64,000 nt of DNA from Carex sylvatica (lineage: Eukaryota > Streptophyta > Magnoliopsida > Poales > Cyperaceae): the NCBI GenBank assembly GCA_964058845.1, contig CAXKVR010000415.1:1-64000 (forward strand), written 5' to 3'. The first letter of the stretch is position 1. Every line of letters begins with the position of its first letter. The translations under genes and the position numbers were made by a program. Below the pieces are notes generated by a model that searched no databases, was not told the origin of the DNA, and saw only the letters and a list, made by a program, of their open reading frames with translations. Positions 22,313-34,170 of the stretch are shown here, piece after piece.

Positions 22313-24985
22313 TTTTTTTTTGATAAAAGTGGTATATACTACCTGTTTCCATAGAAACTCAATTGTTCATACAAACCATTCATAGAGTTCAAAAGCAGAT
22401 AACTACTACATATATTGATCTTCCTAATTGTGAAGCAATTAGGAGATATCTAATAAAGCAGAGGTAATAAAAGAAAGTTAAAAACATAAAAGAACAGAAA
22501 GACAGCTAATACAAAACATGACCAACCACATAAACTAAATCATAGACTAAACATGAAGCTAAACTTGAGTAGCAGTACTATCAAATGAGGAAGAGCTAGA
22601 TGTGACAGAAGGTGACACAGAAGAAGAGGAGATAGGGACAAGAACACCCTGATTGCCTATAGTGAGAAAAGCTGCATCAAGATCATCAATTTCAGCTCAG
22701 TCACGAAGAAATTCTGACAAATCAGACTCTTCTAAACCAAGACCAGGGTCTGTTTCTTCGGAATTCAATGGGATGTTTACCCTTCCCGGGGTATCAGAGT
22801 CCGAGCTGATTATCATAGGGCCTGCCTGATGTAAAAATGAAACATCCATAGGTAAAATAAGTGTTAATTTAAAAAAAAATATCATCTAATTTAACCTTGC
22901 ACCAAAAGGAAGTAAGAGCAATAATTTAAAGGCCCAAAGAAGGAATAGAAGGAATAACAGAGTTTTGAAAACAAACTTTATTTCTCGCTAACCAAATAAC
23001 CCAAATAGTAGCAGCTCTAATCATCTCAATAAGTAATCGATCTTTTAATGGAATCCAAGCATCTAATTGCCAAAGTTTAGAAATAGAGGTACAATTAAAA
23101 ATAAAAGAATTATGTTGAGCAATCGAAGACCATAATAAACTAGCTAATGGACAAGTTACAAATAGATGATCGATTGTTTCAAAAGCACCACAGAAGTGGC
23201 AACATATATTACCCTGCCAACCTTTCTTAAGTAGATTTTCCTTAGTTAGAATCTTGTCTTGCATGACTAACCACAAAAAAACTTTAATTTTAAGTGGGAT
23301 ATTAGAACTCCATAGAGTATCGTAAGACTTATCAGATATACCCCTATTAACTAACCGCAAGTACAATGAATGGACAGTAAATTTTCCAAAAGGAACCCAT
23401 CTCCATCTAATATAATCAGGTCTAGTATTGTCAGTAAAAACCTTGGCAAAAGTAATGGTCGATTGCAAAAGGAACCATTCATTTAGATAAACTCCAGTTA
23501 ACTGCCTATTGAATGATAAGGTTAAAATAGAGTTATGAAAAACATCAAAGACAGAAATATTTGGGTCAGAAACAATCTTAAAGAGATGAGAAAATAAATA
23601 ATATAAAGAGCATTCTCCAAACCATCGATCAAGCCAGAAAGAAGTATCATGACCAGTACCTATGTTTCTATTAATCCCTAACTCAAAAATATTTTTAAAA
23701 GAGAGAACACCTGTCCAAAAAGCAGAACATCGTGAACAATCTAACCCGGAAGGACCATATTTGTAAAGAAGAATAGATTTCCATTTACCCTCAACAGTAG
23801 GATCTTTAAACCTAAACCACCATTTAGCAAGTAAAGAAATATTCATAATTTTCAAGTTAAGGACACCAAGACCTCCTTGATCTTTTGGTGAACAAATGAT
23901 GGACCAAGAAACTAAATTATATTTTTTTCTAGTAGAAGCATTTCTAGCCCAAAGAAACCTTCGTCTAATTCTATCAATTAATAATCTAATGCCTGCTGGA
24001 AGCTTATATATAGAAAGCCAATATAATGGGATTGCTATGAGGACAGAATTTAGTAAAGTCACCCTACCACCTAGTGATAAAATAGAACATTTCCAAGTTT
24101 GTAATTTGTTCTCAAATTTAGCTACTAAAGGGGACCAATCTGAAAGACGAAGTTTTTGCCAATGTAATGGAACACCTAGATAAGTAATAGGAAGATTTGA
24201 TAAGCTACAGCATAACTGTCCAGCTAAGGATGAAGCTAAAGAGGCAGATAAATTGAGAGGGATCATAACACTCTTATCAAAGTTAATTTTAAGACCAGAT
24301 AGTAATTCAAAGCCTAAAAGTAGAAATTTTAGATACTCAAGCATTTTAGAATCAGCCTTCAAGAATAACAGAGTATCATCTGCAAAGTGCAGATTGAGTA
24401 CTCCTGAGGCATTAGAAAAATTACCTAAACCAGAAATTAGACCTGCAGCCTGGGCTCTACTAAGAATTTTATTTAAAGCATCTGCAACAATGTCAAATAG
24501 AAAATGGGACATAGGATCACCCTGTCTAAGGCCTTGCTTACAAGGAAAGTAAGGACATAATATACCATTAAAAGAAATGCAAGATCTACCACCAAGTATA
24601 ATATCTTTAATCCAAGAAATAAAAAGGTTACCAAAACCCCTAGCAGCTAGAATTTCAAAAAGAAAATCCCAATTAACTTTATCGAAAGCTTTTTCAAAAT
24701 CTAGTTTAAACAATATGCCTTGTTGTTTATATAATTTTACTTGGTGGAGGACTTCAGTAGCACACAATATGTTATCACCTATGAGTCTGCCTTTGATAAA
24801 GACAGCTTGAGAATCGTCTATTAGTGGATCCATAACTTGGGCCAAACGATTAGTAAGTAATTTAGTAATCAACTTAAAGCTGCAATTGATCAAACTAATA
24901 GGTCAAAAAAATTGTATAATAGAAGCATCAGTTTTTTTTGGTATAAGACAGATTGAAGCCAGGTTTAATTTAGAGATGTTTGTTT
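22313..24985 (-). mobile_element. L1-type LINE, 5'-truncated
   Basis: On the minus strand the ORF2 reading starts abruptly near 24985 in the middle of the RT domain (LNLASICLIPKK) and ends at 22926. A ~600-bp 3' region then closes with an A-run (T9 at about 22312-22320 on the plus strand). 5' truncation and a 3' A-tail are the usual outcome of target-primed reverse transcription. No clear target duplication was found. Confidence 0.85.
22926..24965 (-). pseudogene. LINE ORF2 reverse transcriptase, C-terminal part
   Basis: A 655-residue open stretch (24893-22926) carries RT landmarks in order: SQAVFIKGRLIGDNIL, LFKLDFEKAFDKVNW, GLRQGDPMSHFLFD, the catalytic FADD (LHFADDTLLF), KINFDKS, ITYLGVPLHW and the long connection domain. 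It ends in a zf-RVT module, VPFGKFTVHSLY...LWLVMQDKILT...CCHFCGAFETIDHLFVTCP. Upstream in the same frame a TGA (FF-stop-PIS) replaces the usual arginine of the RPISL block, and the endonuclease domain is missing. RT would prime at nicked chromosomal DNA. This copy is dead. Confidence 0.9.
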
Positions 24986-25139
24986 ATTAGGGACCTCGTT
25001 GGTACTATAATATTTTGAGTCCTATCTTTGCGCCATGTTATGTTGTACTGCCTTTCTGTTACGTTCTGTTACCATGTCTTCTGCTTGATCTCAGCAAATA
25101 TAGAAATGATGCTTCATTTCAAGGATATTTTTTTTTATA
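24986..25139. other. Intergenic
   Basis: No gene or repeat is recognised. Confidence 0.4.
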
Positions 25140-25325
25140 AAATGCTGTGTTTTAAATGGCGTGCTATAGCGACGCAATAGTAACGTTATAGTATTTTCGG
25201 ACCTTAAACGTTAGGCTATGGGATAAAAGTGCGATATTTCAGCTATGACCGCTATAGCAGTCTGCTATTTGCATTGCCCGCTACGCGCTATAGCGTACAC
25301 TATGCTACATAGGCTTTTATTTAAA
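25140..25325. repeat. Diverged copy of the GCTATAGCG hAT family
   Basis: Clustered GCTATAGCG and CGCTACGCGCTATAGCG motifs resemble the reverse of the right arm of the element at 32722-33307 (GGACC..AAC.TTA.GCTA.GGG order). It is probably an old partial copy. Confidence 0.6.
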
Positions 25326-26353
25326 GGCCTAAACTGAATTTTTTTTCAAGGTCCGGATTGCTTTTGCTTTTAAATAGAAAAAAAGATAAATATTTTATGC
25401 CGTGATATATGTTTAGATTTTTTTCAACAGAGAAAAAGATATATAGTTTATACCATGATACTTATGTTATTTTGAATAATACTTTTGACTTTGTCTTGGT
25501 TCAATATGAATATTCTAATTCCTTAATCAATTTTGTATTATTTATTGCTCTATAATACTTTAGATAATATTGATAATTAATAGAAATATAGAATATTTTT
25601 TAAGCGAGAAATACTATGTAGGGTAATTTTTGCTTTAGCTACGCTATTCACGATAATTTTTCTTTTAACCTTTTCGCAATGATCCAATAATTGCTACTTA
25701 GAATCTTGATAAAATGTAATTAAAAAATGCAAAAGAAAAAACGGGTGGATTACCCTCAAAATTTGAAAAGCCATAAAAATCAAGATTTTTTTTTGGTTAC
25801 CCCAGGCATCAACTGAGAAAAATTCTTGGTTATCCCTTTGCCACACCCTCCCACAGACGGCTACACCACAAATTTCAATAAATATTTAAATTTAATTAAC
25901 TTTAGGTCTAACTGAAATTTGTATTCGGTTATGGTGATAAATATTCAAATTTAGTTAATTATAAGAGGTAACTGCAAAATTTCGTTCTGTTATAGTGAAT
26001 AAATATTCAAATTTAATTCAATTGAAGGGATAACCAAAATATTTATTCGATTATATGGGTAACCAGGGTAAATTTTTTTTGTAATGATGGTACATACAAA
26101 TGTACCATCAATTAACCCAATTGATGGGGTAACCGAGTTTGAAAGTTTGCAAGCTGTTTTTATTTTTTATTTTATGATTTCAATATACAAATGGCAGCAT
26201 CTGCCGTATATCACTCAAAAAGATAGGTAACCGTTAATTAATCGGTTAACAAAATTAATAAAAGATTAAATTTGTGTAACCGAAAAACCGGAAATTAAAA
26301 CCGGTTGCCATACCAAAATTAGTAAAAAATTCAAAAAATTGATTACATATGGT
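25326..26353. other. Intergenic with degenerate tandem motif
   Basis: Between about 25865 and 26070 a unit near 75 bp recurs about three times (AATAAATATTCAAATTTAATT plus a GGTAACC/ATTCGGTTAT part). Nothing coding is seen. Confidence 0.5.
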
Positions 26354-27418
26354 TAGGGGTGAAAACGGAGCGGATACGGAGCGAATAATGCTGATACTAT
26401 ATTCGCATCCGTCGAATAATGAGCAGATATAAATACGGATACGGATAGTAAACGGATATCAAAATTCAAAATCAAATCCGTCTAAAATAAATACGGATAC
26501 GGAACGGATAGTCCATGGATACGAATTCGAATACGAATATAAAACAAATAATAGTCAAATAATTAAGATATATAAATTTTTAAAATACAAATATTAATAT
26601 GATACCGAGTACCCTCAATTCAATTAAATATTTAATAAGCTTTTAGTATTTTTTTTTTTTTTTGAATAAATCCGGAGACTCAGATCCATAATCATGCATG
26701 AATATGAATATTTTAATATTTAAAAAATGAAAGCATTAAAACATTACTTCTCAAATCAATCAAAATATGAATTACAGGCCCAGCCCAGATTTAGATAGTA
26801 GTCTAGCGCCTCAGCCTAGATTTTAATATTTAAAATATGAGAACGATTGACCCGGCGCCTAGCGCCTCACCACTCAGCAGCTCTGGTTTTTATGTATATG
26901 ATTTTAGTCCCACAATATTTAATAACTTTAAAGAGACAAGTAGACAGGCTATATAACATCTTGAGTGGGATGGCTAGAGACAACACCTGGATGGGTTCTG
27001 GATCTTAATTTTTTCGGTTTTGAGACTCAAATAATGTGTTATGGATCTTGAGAATCTAGATTTATTTTGTTAATAAATAAATTATTTTAAGTGGGGTTGC
27101 ATTTGGTTATTGGGTTTGGATATCCTTAGAATTTTGTATCCGAATGTGAATTTGGATTTTTTATGGATATTTGAAAATTATTCAAGTTTGTATCTAGAAA
27201 ATATCCGAATTTGTGTAATTTGAATTCAGATTATATGCGGATACGAAACGGACACAAATTTGAATTCGGATTATATGCGGATATGAAACGGATATCTGTC
27301 ATATTCGTCAGATAATCCGGCTCTATTTTCACCCACAAATTTGAATTCGGATTATATGCGGATATGAAACGGATATCTGTCATATTCGTCAGATAATCCG
27401 GCTCTATTTTCACCCCTA
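26354..27418. mobile_element. hAT-like element with CGGATACGGA interior
   Basis: The ends are TAGGGGTGAAAACGGAGC and, reversed, TAGGGGTGAAAATAGAGCC. The interior is full of GGATACGGA / TATCCGTATT-type motifs. About 80 bp near the right end is present twice in tandem (about 27255-27335 and 27338-27418). No exact 8-bp duplication was found, so the boundaries rest on the inverted ends. Confidence 0.65.
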
Positions 27419-28288
27419 ACTAAGGCACTTCAAACACATATCTTATAAATAAGAAGACAAAAATAGATAAAAAGGTCATCGGATGTAACGTCAGGAGAAA
27501 GACAAAAATTAGACGGATAAATATTAATGACGTAGCATAATTAACCAATTTGAACGTTTAACATTTTTTATGAAGTATCACTTTAAGAGTCAACTGCTTG
27601 ATAATTTGTCATTTTTCAGATTACAATTGCTTGAATAATTGAAACCATTATAGTTTGGAGAATTTTGATTCTTATGAGCTTTCAGTGCAATCCTGAAAAT
27701 TGAAATAAATTAGCGTTCATTATGTTCAAAGATAAGTACATTTTAGCAAAGCTGGCTATTTCTTTTAGCTAGAAGAAATAAAATGAGATTCAGTGCTCTC
27801 CAAACTTTGCTCTTCCTCTGCTATTTTCTCTCTCTCTCCCACGTAATCTTCTTTTTATCTTTCCTCTACTTTGAAGAAAAATATAGAGAAAAAACGGATA
27901 ATATGAGGCTGCTTTTCTTACTAAACAAAACAGCAGATTCTCTTCTAGAAGAAATATGCATTCCGGGCTTTGAAAGAAAACCACGTGAAATATATAAAAT
28001 ATGAGACTCTGAAGAAAGATACATAGACCTTTTTAAGTTTTATCTTTGCGGCCTTCAGTGACCTTTGATTTATATTTTTTACAGGCCACGGATCAAATCA
28101 TCATTATCAGGCCTAAAATAGGCCTTAATTTCTGAAAGATATACCTTCAACCGAACATCAACTTACGTCCACCGTTTAACAACTCTCAGCCCGAAACTTA
28201 TCCAAAAGCCCAAAATATATCGTAAGAACAGAAGGAATCGAAGCCCAATATCACCGCAACAAATCAAGAACGAAAAGACCGGTCTGAG
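27419..28288. other. Upstream region of the G-patch gene
   Basis: It is AT-rich, with a CT-rich stretch near 27800-27845, and no MITE is recognised. The last ~100 bp contain AGCCCA boxes and probably the transcription start. Confidence 0.5.
28207..28247 (+). promoter_or_regulatory. Two site II-type boxes
   Basis: AGCCCA at 28207-28212 and 28242-28247 (TGGGCT on the other strand) resemble site II elements of constitutive plant promoters. They lie 42-82 bp upstream of the start codon. This is motif-level evidence only. Confidence 0.35.
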
Positions 28289-31200
28289 ATGGCCGGAGCG
28301 GAGGAGGAAGAAGATGATTACATGGGAGACCTCTCTCAATTTCTTCCATCCGACCTCCCCGCCTCATCGGACAAACTGCCACGCGGCAAGAGACCTCCGC
28401 AGCAGCAACAGCCGTCGAAGTGGGGAAGCAAAACGAAGGGAATGTCGTGGCAGGAGCAGAAACAGCTGGATCGGGCCTGGAAGCAGAGAGAAGAGGATGA
28501 GAAAACCAGAGCGAACCTAGAGAAGGCTATACCTGACTCCAACGTTGGGTTTAAGCTCCTTCAGCGTATGGGGTAAATATTGGTTTGCTTATTGCTGTTT
28601 TTTAGTTATTACTGCATCTTTCAAGCGTAGAAATGTTAAAAGCTCATTTTATTTTTAGGTTTAGTTGGAGTGATGAATTACTTATTGTGGGTAATGGGTA
28701 CTGCACCTAAGGCCTAAAATATATGTTTCGAATTCTAATAGAGAATAAACCTAATCATCAATCTGCTGACAAAAACAACAGTATATATCAATGATTCCTG
28801 TATTTTATAGAAAATTGATATTGGTTTATGTCCGTTAAGTATTTAAGTCACAGAGATGCTTGCATCATGCTTGTTTACAATCAGCATCTAGAACATAGTA
28901 ACTTGATTCCTTACTGAATTTGTGTTTAGCACACTAGAGGGATTAATATATTTGCTGATTATATTGGAGTACCTATAAAATTTACAAAATCTGAACACCT
29001 GACCAAGAAAGTTTCTCCCCTTGTTTCCTGGATCAATTGATTTGGCAACTCTTTTCTCTTAGATTCGCCTATTTTCCTGAAAAGTTTATTTATTTTCTTT
29101 TGTTTTGTAAGTACTTAAGTCACTAATATGCTGACATTAGCTGTGTAACTTACAATGGGCATCGTAGACTTAGCCTGAAGCTGAATATGCTATGGACATT
29201 ACATGAATATGTATGCAAATGCAGGATAACACATACCAACAGAACAATGTTATGCATTACGCCAAACTAAATTATATTCTCTAAACATTGATAATCATGA
29301 TTAACAAATTACACTAGCAGGGAGCAACTTTAAGCCTTGCAGAAATTCAAATATAGTAGATCTCAGTGTTCAGGTCTTCATGGCTATGAAGGACTTGGGT
29401 ATTACAAAACTGTAGTAGAACTAAGGTGTTTTTAAGCTCACCAAGCCCTTTTGGTGAGCTCAACCAAAACCTATCAGATTGACTTCAAACAACAAATCCA
29501 AACCCTTGATCTACTTCACTAGTGATACATTTACATGTCAAATTTATGAATTTTCGAACTAATTTAGTTTTAAGTCAAGCGGTCAAAAAAAATGTTCACA
29601 AGTCAATTTTTATACGTTCACTTTTCACTGTTATTTTTCACCTTTTTTTTACCGCTTGACTTTATACTAAATTAATTATAAAATTTATAAATTTGACATG
29701 TAAATGCATCCCTCGTGAAGTAGATCGGTTTTCAATGGTTTAGAGTTGTCGTTTGAAGTCAATCTAATAGGGTTTGGACTTAAGCTCAGCAAAGGGTTTA
29801 GTGAGCTTAAGAACACCCTAGTTCTACTCTACAAAACTGAACAAGATATTTATGATCTTGTACAGGGTTACAGCTATGTTCACAATTTTTCTTATTTTAA
29901 TTTAGAACAGTTACAAGCCTGGTTCAGCGATTGGTAAGGACAATTCAGGTCCCACAGAGCCTATAGGAGTAGGTATAAGGCGTTCAAGAGCAGGGCTAGG
30001 AGTGGACGAAGAGAGAGCAAGAAAAGAGGAGGAAGAGTTGGAAAGAAAGAGGAGGAAAGCAGACGATGTGAAGGAGGAGTTCGAGGAATATCAGCGGGTC
30101 CGCTGGAAGGGCCGCCGGGTAAGGGCCCACTTTCATAAGGCTGAGGCAACGCTGGCACAGCTTGAGAAACGCGAAGTCGTGCCTGAGCCAAAGAAAGAGG
30201 GTGGTGATGAGGCTGAAAACGAGGAGGAAGAAGAGCAAATAATCACTGAAGAGGTGAGTTCCACTATTATTGTACATGTGTTTTATCACTTAGGTGTTGT
30301 ATCAAATATGATGCAAGTTGAAAATGAAATGGTCATTTATTCAGCAATTTTATGGCAGTTTCATCAACTTTCCAGAGTTAACAAAACATTCTTCAGATTG
30401 AATAAAATTCAGACACCTATCTAAATGATGAAAAACACATAATTTCAATTGTTTTTTAATATTTATGATTTGAGACATTGGTTGTCAATATACCTCAACG
30501 CTTTCATAATTGAACAAAAATAGATCAGAAACAAGTTTAAGAGTGATATATTAGGTTAGGGATTACAATTCATAGTTTCACAATGCAACAACTTGACAAT
30601 CTCAACTATACTTATCCTAATCAATTGAGTAAATTATTAAAAACTAGATAAACAAGCTGATAGATAGTTTTCCTGTGGTGTCAATTTACTTTGTATATTT
30701 CTTATTTGGATTTCATCTTTAAACCTTTGATTTCAAATTTTGAATAATTTGTGCCAATTGTGAAGATTTGTCAAACTAAATCTTATTGTTGACAAATCCT
30801 CAACTTTTTTTAAATGAGTGAAGGTAATGAGATTGTTCATTACTACTATGAAAGTTTCTTCATTAATGATACTTCAAATCACGGTTCAGTTATTTTCTTA
30901 AGTAGGATAATTTTTCGTAGTTAACAAAACTCCTGCCAACTTATTCTTTTCCTTTTTCAGTAAATTTTACCAAGAATTTGGCAGCTTTATTATATCTTGC
31001 AATCTGTGCCTAATTGTTAAAATGTCAAGCAGAAAGGATGAAATTACCATTGACTACCATTTTAGTATTACGTTAAGCAAACACCAGTACAAGTGCATGC
31101 TGACTTGGTCTTGGGAAAGATGTCCTAAGTTAGGTAGGGGAAAAGGCATCATTGTAGGAGACGAAGTACGTTTCCACCATATTAATCTGGCAGTTGGGCC

Positions 31201-32069
31201 TTGGACTCTTGACCGGACTGACCCCAACAGATGCATAGATGGTACGAGAATAATTCCTAGGGTTAGGATCCAGAGTATTGCAAGGCTAGAGTAATCAAAA
31301 GGTCAGAGTGCAAGAAATCATGTCAAGGTTCGCTATCTGTAGTGGTAGGGACTAAGGAGAGGCAATCTCGGCAATCTTTTTGGCTAGCTGTACTTTGTCT
31401 GGACCAAAGACAGGATGCATAGGTGGACCCCATGAGCTAGTTAGGGCGACCCTGGGGTGGGCTTTATGGGCTTTCTGGATAGGCTTTGAGCTAAATTATA
31501 AACCGCTGTATGATGGGCTAAGGCTGAGCCCTGTCAGGTCTTATTCAGAAGTGGTAATAGAAATTGCTTGGGTATCTGTTGCAAATTTGAGAAATGTTAG
31601 TGTGTAATTTGTAAGCAATTTATTATTCGAGATAATGGGTAAAGGGCCTCTTTTGCTTATTGTGACTGTTCATCCCTCAGCTACCATCTGTACGAGTGTA
31701 CTAGGCAACTTACCTGATCAGTTCATTCCAAACCAATTGAGTACCAGTACTGATGTTTTACACGTTCAATACCTGATCTGTATACTATTTGAGATGTATA
31801 CATTGAAATCTCATGTATTCAACTTGATTTGATTCTCATAGGATCTGAATGACATACTGACAAAGTTGAGAGATGAACATCTGTACTGCCTTTACTGTGG
31901 GTGCCAGGTATAACCATATAAGCATTATGATTTTAAAGTCTGTACAGATGCATTTTTTTCCTACTTTATCAATAAAATATAAATTTTGCATTCCCCTTCG
32001 GTCTTCCAGTATGAATCTTTGGAGGAGCTGACGAATAGTTGCCCTGGACTGCATGAAGAAGACCATTGA
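28289..32069 (+). CDS. G-patch domain protein, GPATCH11/CCDC75-like
   Basis: Four exons join in frame: 28289-28572, 29911-30253, 31842-31907 and 32010-32069 (753 nt, 250 aa). Donors are GTAAAT, GTGAGT and GTATAA; acceptors are ACAG, ATAG and CCAG. An acidic N-terminus (MAGAEEEEDDYMGDLSQFLP) is followed by a charged region with MSWQEQKQLDRAWKQRE. The G-patch spans about residues 86-124, split by intron 1 at its second glycine (VGFKLLQRMG / YKPGSAIGK, then PIGVGIRRSRAGLG). A long charged coiled coil starts near 126 (RARKEEEELERKRRK). The DUF4187-type C-terminus reads LRDEHLYCLYCGCQ and ends CPGLHEEDH. G-patches usually activate DEAH-box RNA helicases, so a nuclear splicing-related role is likely by family. 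Length is normal and no lesion is seen. Confidence 0.93.
29412..29829. mobile_element. Mutator-type fold-back MITE (GAGTAGAACTAG family), copy 2, in intron 1
   Basis: It sits in intron 1 of the G-patch gene, ending 81 bp before exon 2. Ends are GTAGTAGAACTAAGGTG and ACACCCTAGTTCTACTC. An exact 9-bp duplication TACAAAACT flanks it (29403-29411 and 29830-29838). Arms contain AAGCTCACCAA / TTTAGTGAGCTT-type blocks. Transcripts could form a long stem in the intron. Confidence 0.88.
30254..31841 (+). other. Intron 2 of the G-patch gene
   Basis: It is 1588 bp. It includes a stretch of somewhat higher G+C at about 31100-31560 with no recognised domain or repeat. Confidence 0.7.
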
Positions 32070-32671
32070 TTCCTCTCTCACTTTGAGAAAATATACTGGT
32101 ACATTTAAGAAATAGTTGGAAGCATTTGTAAATTATAATACTGCATGCCTGGTACAAAGCTTTTTGTTAATCTGCTGGAAAATTTCCATGAAGTCTTTTC
32201 ATAGTTCTTTAATTTATCACAACCTAACCAATTTTAGATTTAAGCAGATAACTGATTTTAGTGACCAGTGTTTATCTGCTCCTACAGATGGCTTTGATCA
32301 ATTGTCAGCTATATTTGTATTAAAGCTAAAGTTACAGTCCATGGTCATCCAACAGTTATGGGCAGTGCTGTTAGTGTTTATTTCATGTCTTGTCACATTC
32401 TGTGCTGATGTGGCCAGCTACCATCACAACAATAATAACATCACAACAAACTAAAAATTATGATATCAGGTACAGTGGCAGAAAGAAAAATTATAGGTGT
32501 GTTTCCCAGAATTTATTGTAGATTGTTTATTAGATGTACAATTGCTACAAAATTTAGTTTCTTGAGTGTGACAGTTTCGCCAGTAAGATGCACCTTGGTC
32601 CAGCTTTAGTCAAAAATCAAAACACTGAGGTGACCACACAGAATTTCATTAATAATCAATAATATATTAGC
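32070..32671. other. 3' flank of the G-patch gene
   Basis: It presumably holds the 3' UTR. No further gene was recognised. Confidence 0.5.
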
Positions 32672-33648
32672 AGTAGAACTAGAGTGACCACACAGAATTT
32701 CTGGCGTGTGACAGTTTTAAACAAGGTTCTAAATAGCATTTATAGCGGTATAGTGGGGAAACAAAAAAATAGAGCTTTAGCGAATAGCGGAACTATAGCG
32801 AAAGCTATTATAAATAGCGTTTTTTTATTTCAAAAATTATATTTTATATTTCTACAAATAGTAAAAATGTCTCATCAAGAAAAAAAAATACCAAATTAAT
32901 TAAGAATTTCTAATATTCATATTAAACCAATACAAAGTTCAAATTGTCATTCAAAATATCCCTAATTCAAAAACTATCGATATATTTTATATTCAAAATA
33001 TACCACTACCATATATTAATGCATGATACAAAATTTAATTGATATAGCGGTATAGCCCGCACATGTTCCATTGTATTGGTATAGCTTAATAAAGTAAAAA
33101 AATCCAATCTAGACATTAAGGCCCATTAAAATTGTAAAATCATGTTTTCAGAAGAAGAAAAAAAATTGCAAAATCATAACCCATGTAGCATAGCGGGCCG
33201 TTATTGCCGCTACGCGCTATAGCGGCCGTAACTTGATTAGCGCAGTTTTAGCCCGTAGCTTAACTTTCTGGGTCCAAAACCGCTATAGCTAGCTATTTAG
33301 AAGCTTGGTTTTAAACGATAAATCCAAACCGTTGAAATCCTCCTACCTTATGAGTGATGCGTCTACATGTGAAAATTTTAAAGTTTTGAATTAATTTAAT
33401 ATAAAGTCAAGTGGTCAAAATTAGGTGTATAAATTAATTTTAATGCATTCATTTTTTGGACGTCTTTTGACCACTTGACTTTATATAAAATTAATTTAGA
33501 ATTTAAAAAAATTTGCATGTTCATGCATTATTCGTAAGATAAAAAGATTTTAACAGTTTGGATTCATCGTTTGAAGCTAATTCGATAGATTTTAGAGTTA
33601 AGTTCACAAAGGAGCTTGGTGAACTTAGAAACACCCTAGTTCTACTCG
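32672..33648. mobile_element. Mutator-type fold-back MITE copy 3, host of a nested hAT element
   Basis: The left end is AGTAGAACTAGAGTG and the right end is ACACCCTAGTTCTACTCG. An exact 9-bp duplication TATATTAGC flanks it (32663-32671 and 33649-33657). Removing the element at 32722-33307 brings the two halves of the MITE together, showing the order of insertion. Confidence 0.82.
32722..33307. mobile_element. hAT-type element with GCTATAGCG interior, nested
   Basis: Inverted ends CAAGGTTCTAAATAGC / CAAGCTTCTAAATAGC are flanked by an exact 8-bp duplication GTTTTAAA (32714-32721 and 33308-33315). The interior is rich in TATAGCGG and CCGCTATAGC. It is non-coding, 586 bp, and inserted in the MITE at 32672-33648. 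Confidence 0.88.
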
Positions 33649-34170
33649 TATATTAGCTATTAAACTCGGTCACAATAGCTCACATGCTGGTACTGCATTT
33701 GATGCATCCATTTTCCTTTTAGAATACTTCATTAATTTGGAGTATTTTAATAATCATTTTTAAGCAGTTCTTTCTCTTATTTAAAGAAAGAGAAACTGGA
33801 TAATGCCGTAAGAAATCAATTTTCAAAGTGTCGAGCAGGAAACAAATGGTGGAGATGAAACATGAACTTGAATAATCGAATGTAAATATTTTAGTGAAAC
33901 TAGCTCAGGTTGTCAGAAAATTATGACCCATACACATAGTACAAGGAACAACAGTATATCCTCAAAAAAAAAAAAAGGAACAACAGTACAACAGTAACAA
34001 ACTGATACAAGTCCATGAATTGTGATGCTAGTGAATAGTTAATCTTGGGTTCAAACATTACAAGTCTGGAATTACTTAGGTGGTCAACAGACACTCTTAA
34101 CACCATATCAAAATCCAAAATGTGAAAATCCTGTTAACCAAAACAATTCCAAAACGCTCAGCTGGGCTAA
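33649..34170. other. Intergenic between the converging genes
   Basis: It includes the probable 3' UTR of the SPL gene (from 34170 downward). No other feature was recognised. Confidence 0.5.

Noticed and set aside
31022..31832. Small plus-strand frames in intron 2 of the G-patch gene
   Set aside because: No recognisable domain, and they lie between exons that splice in phase into a complete G-patch protein.
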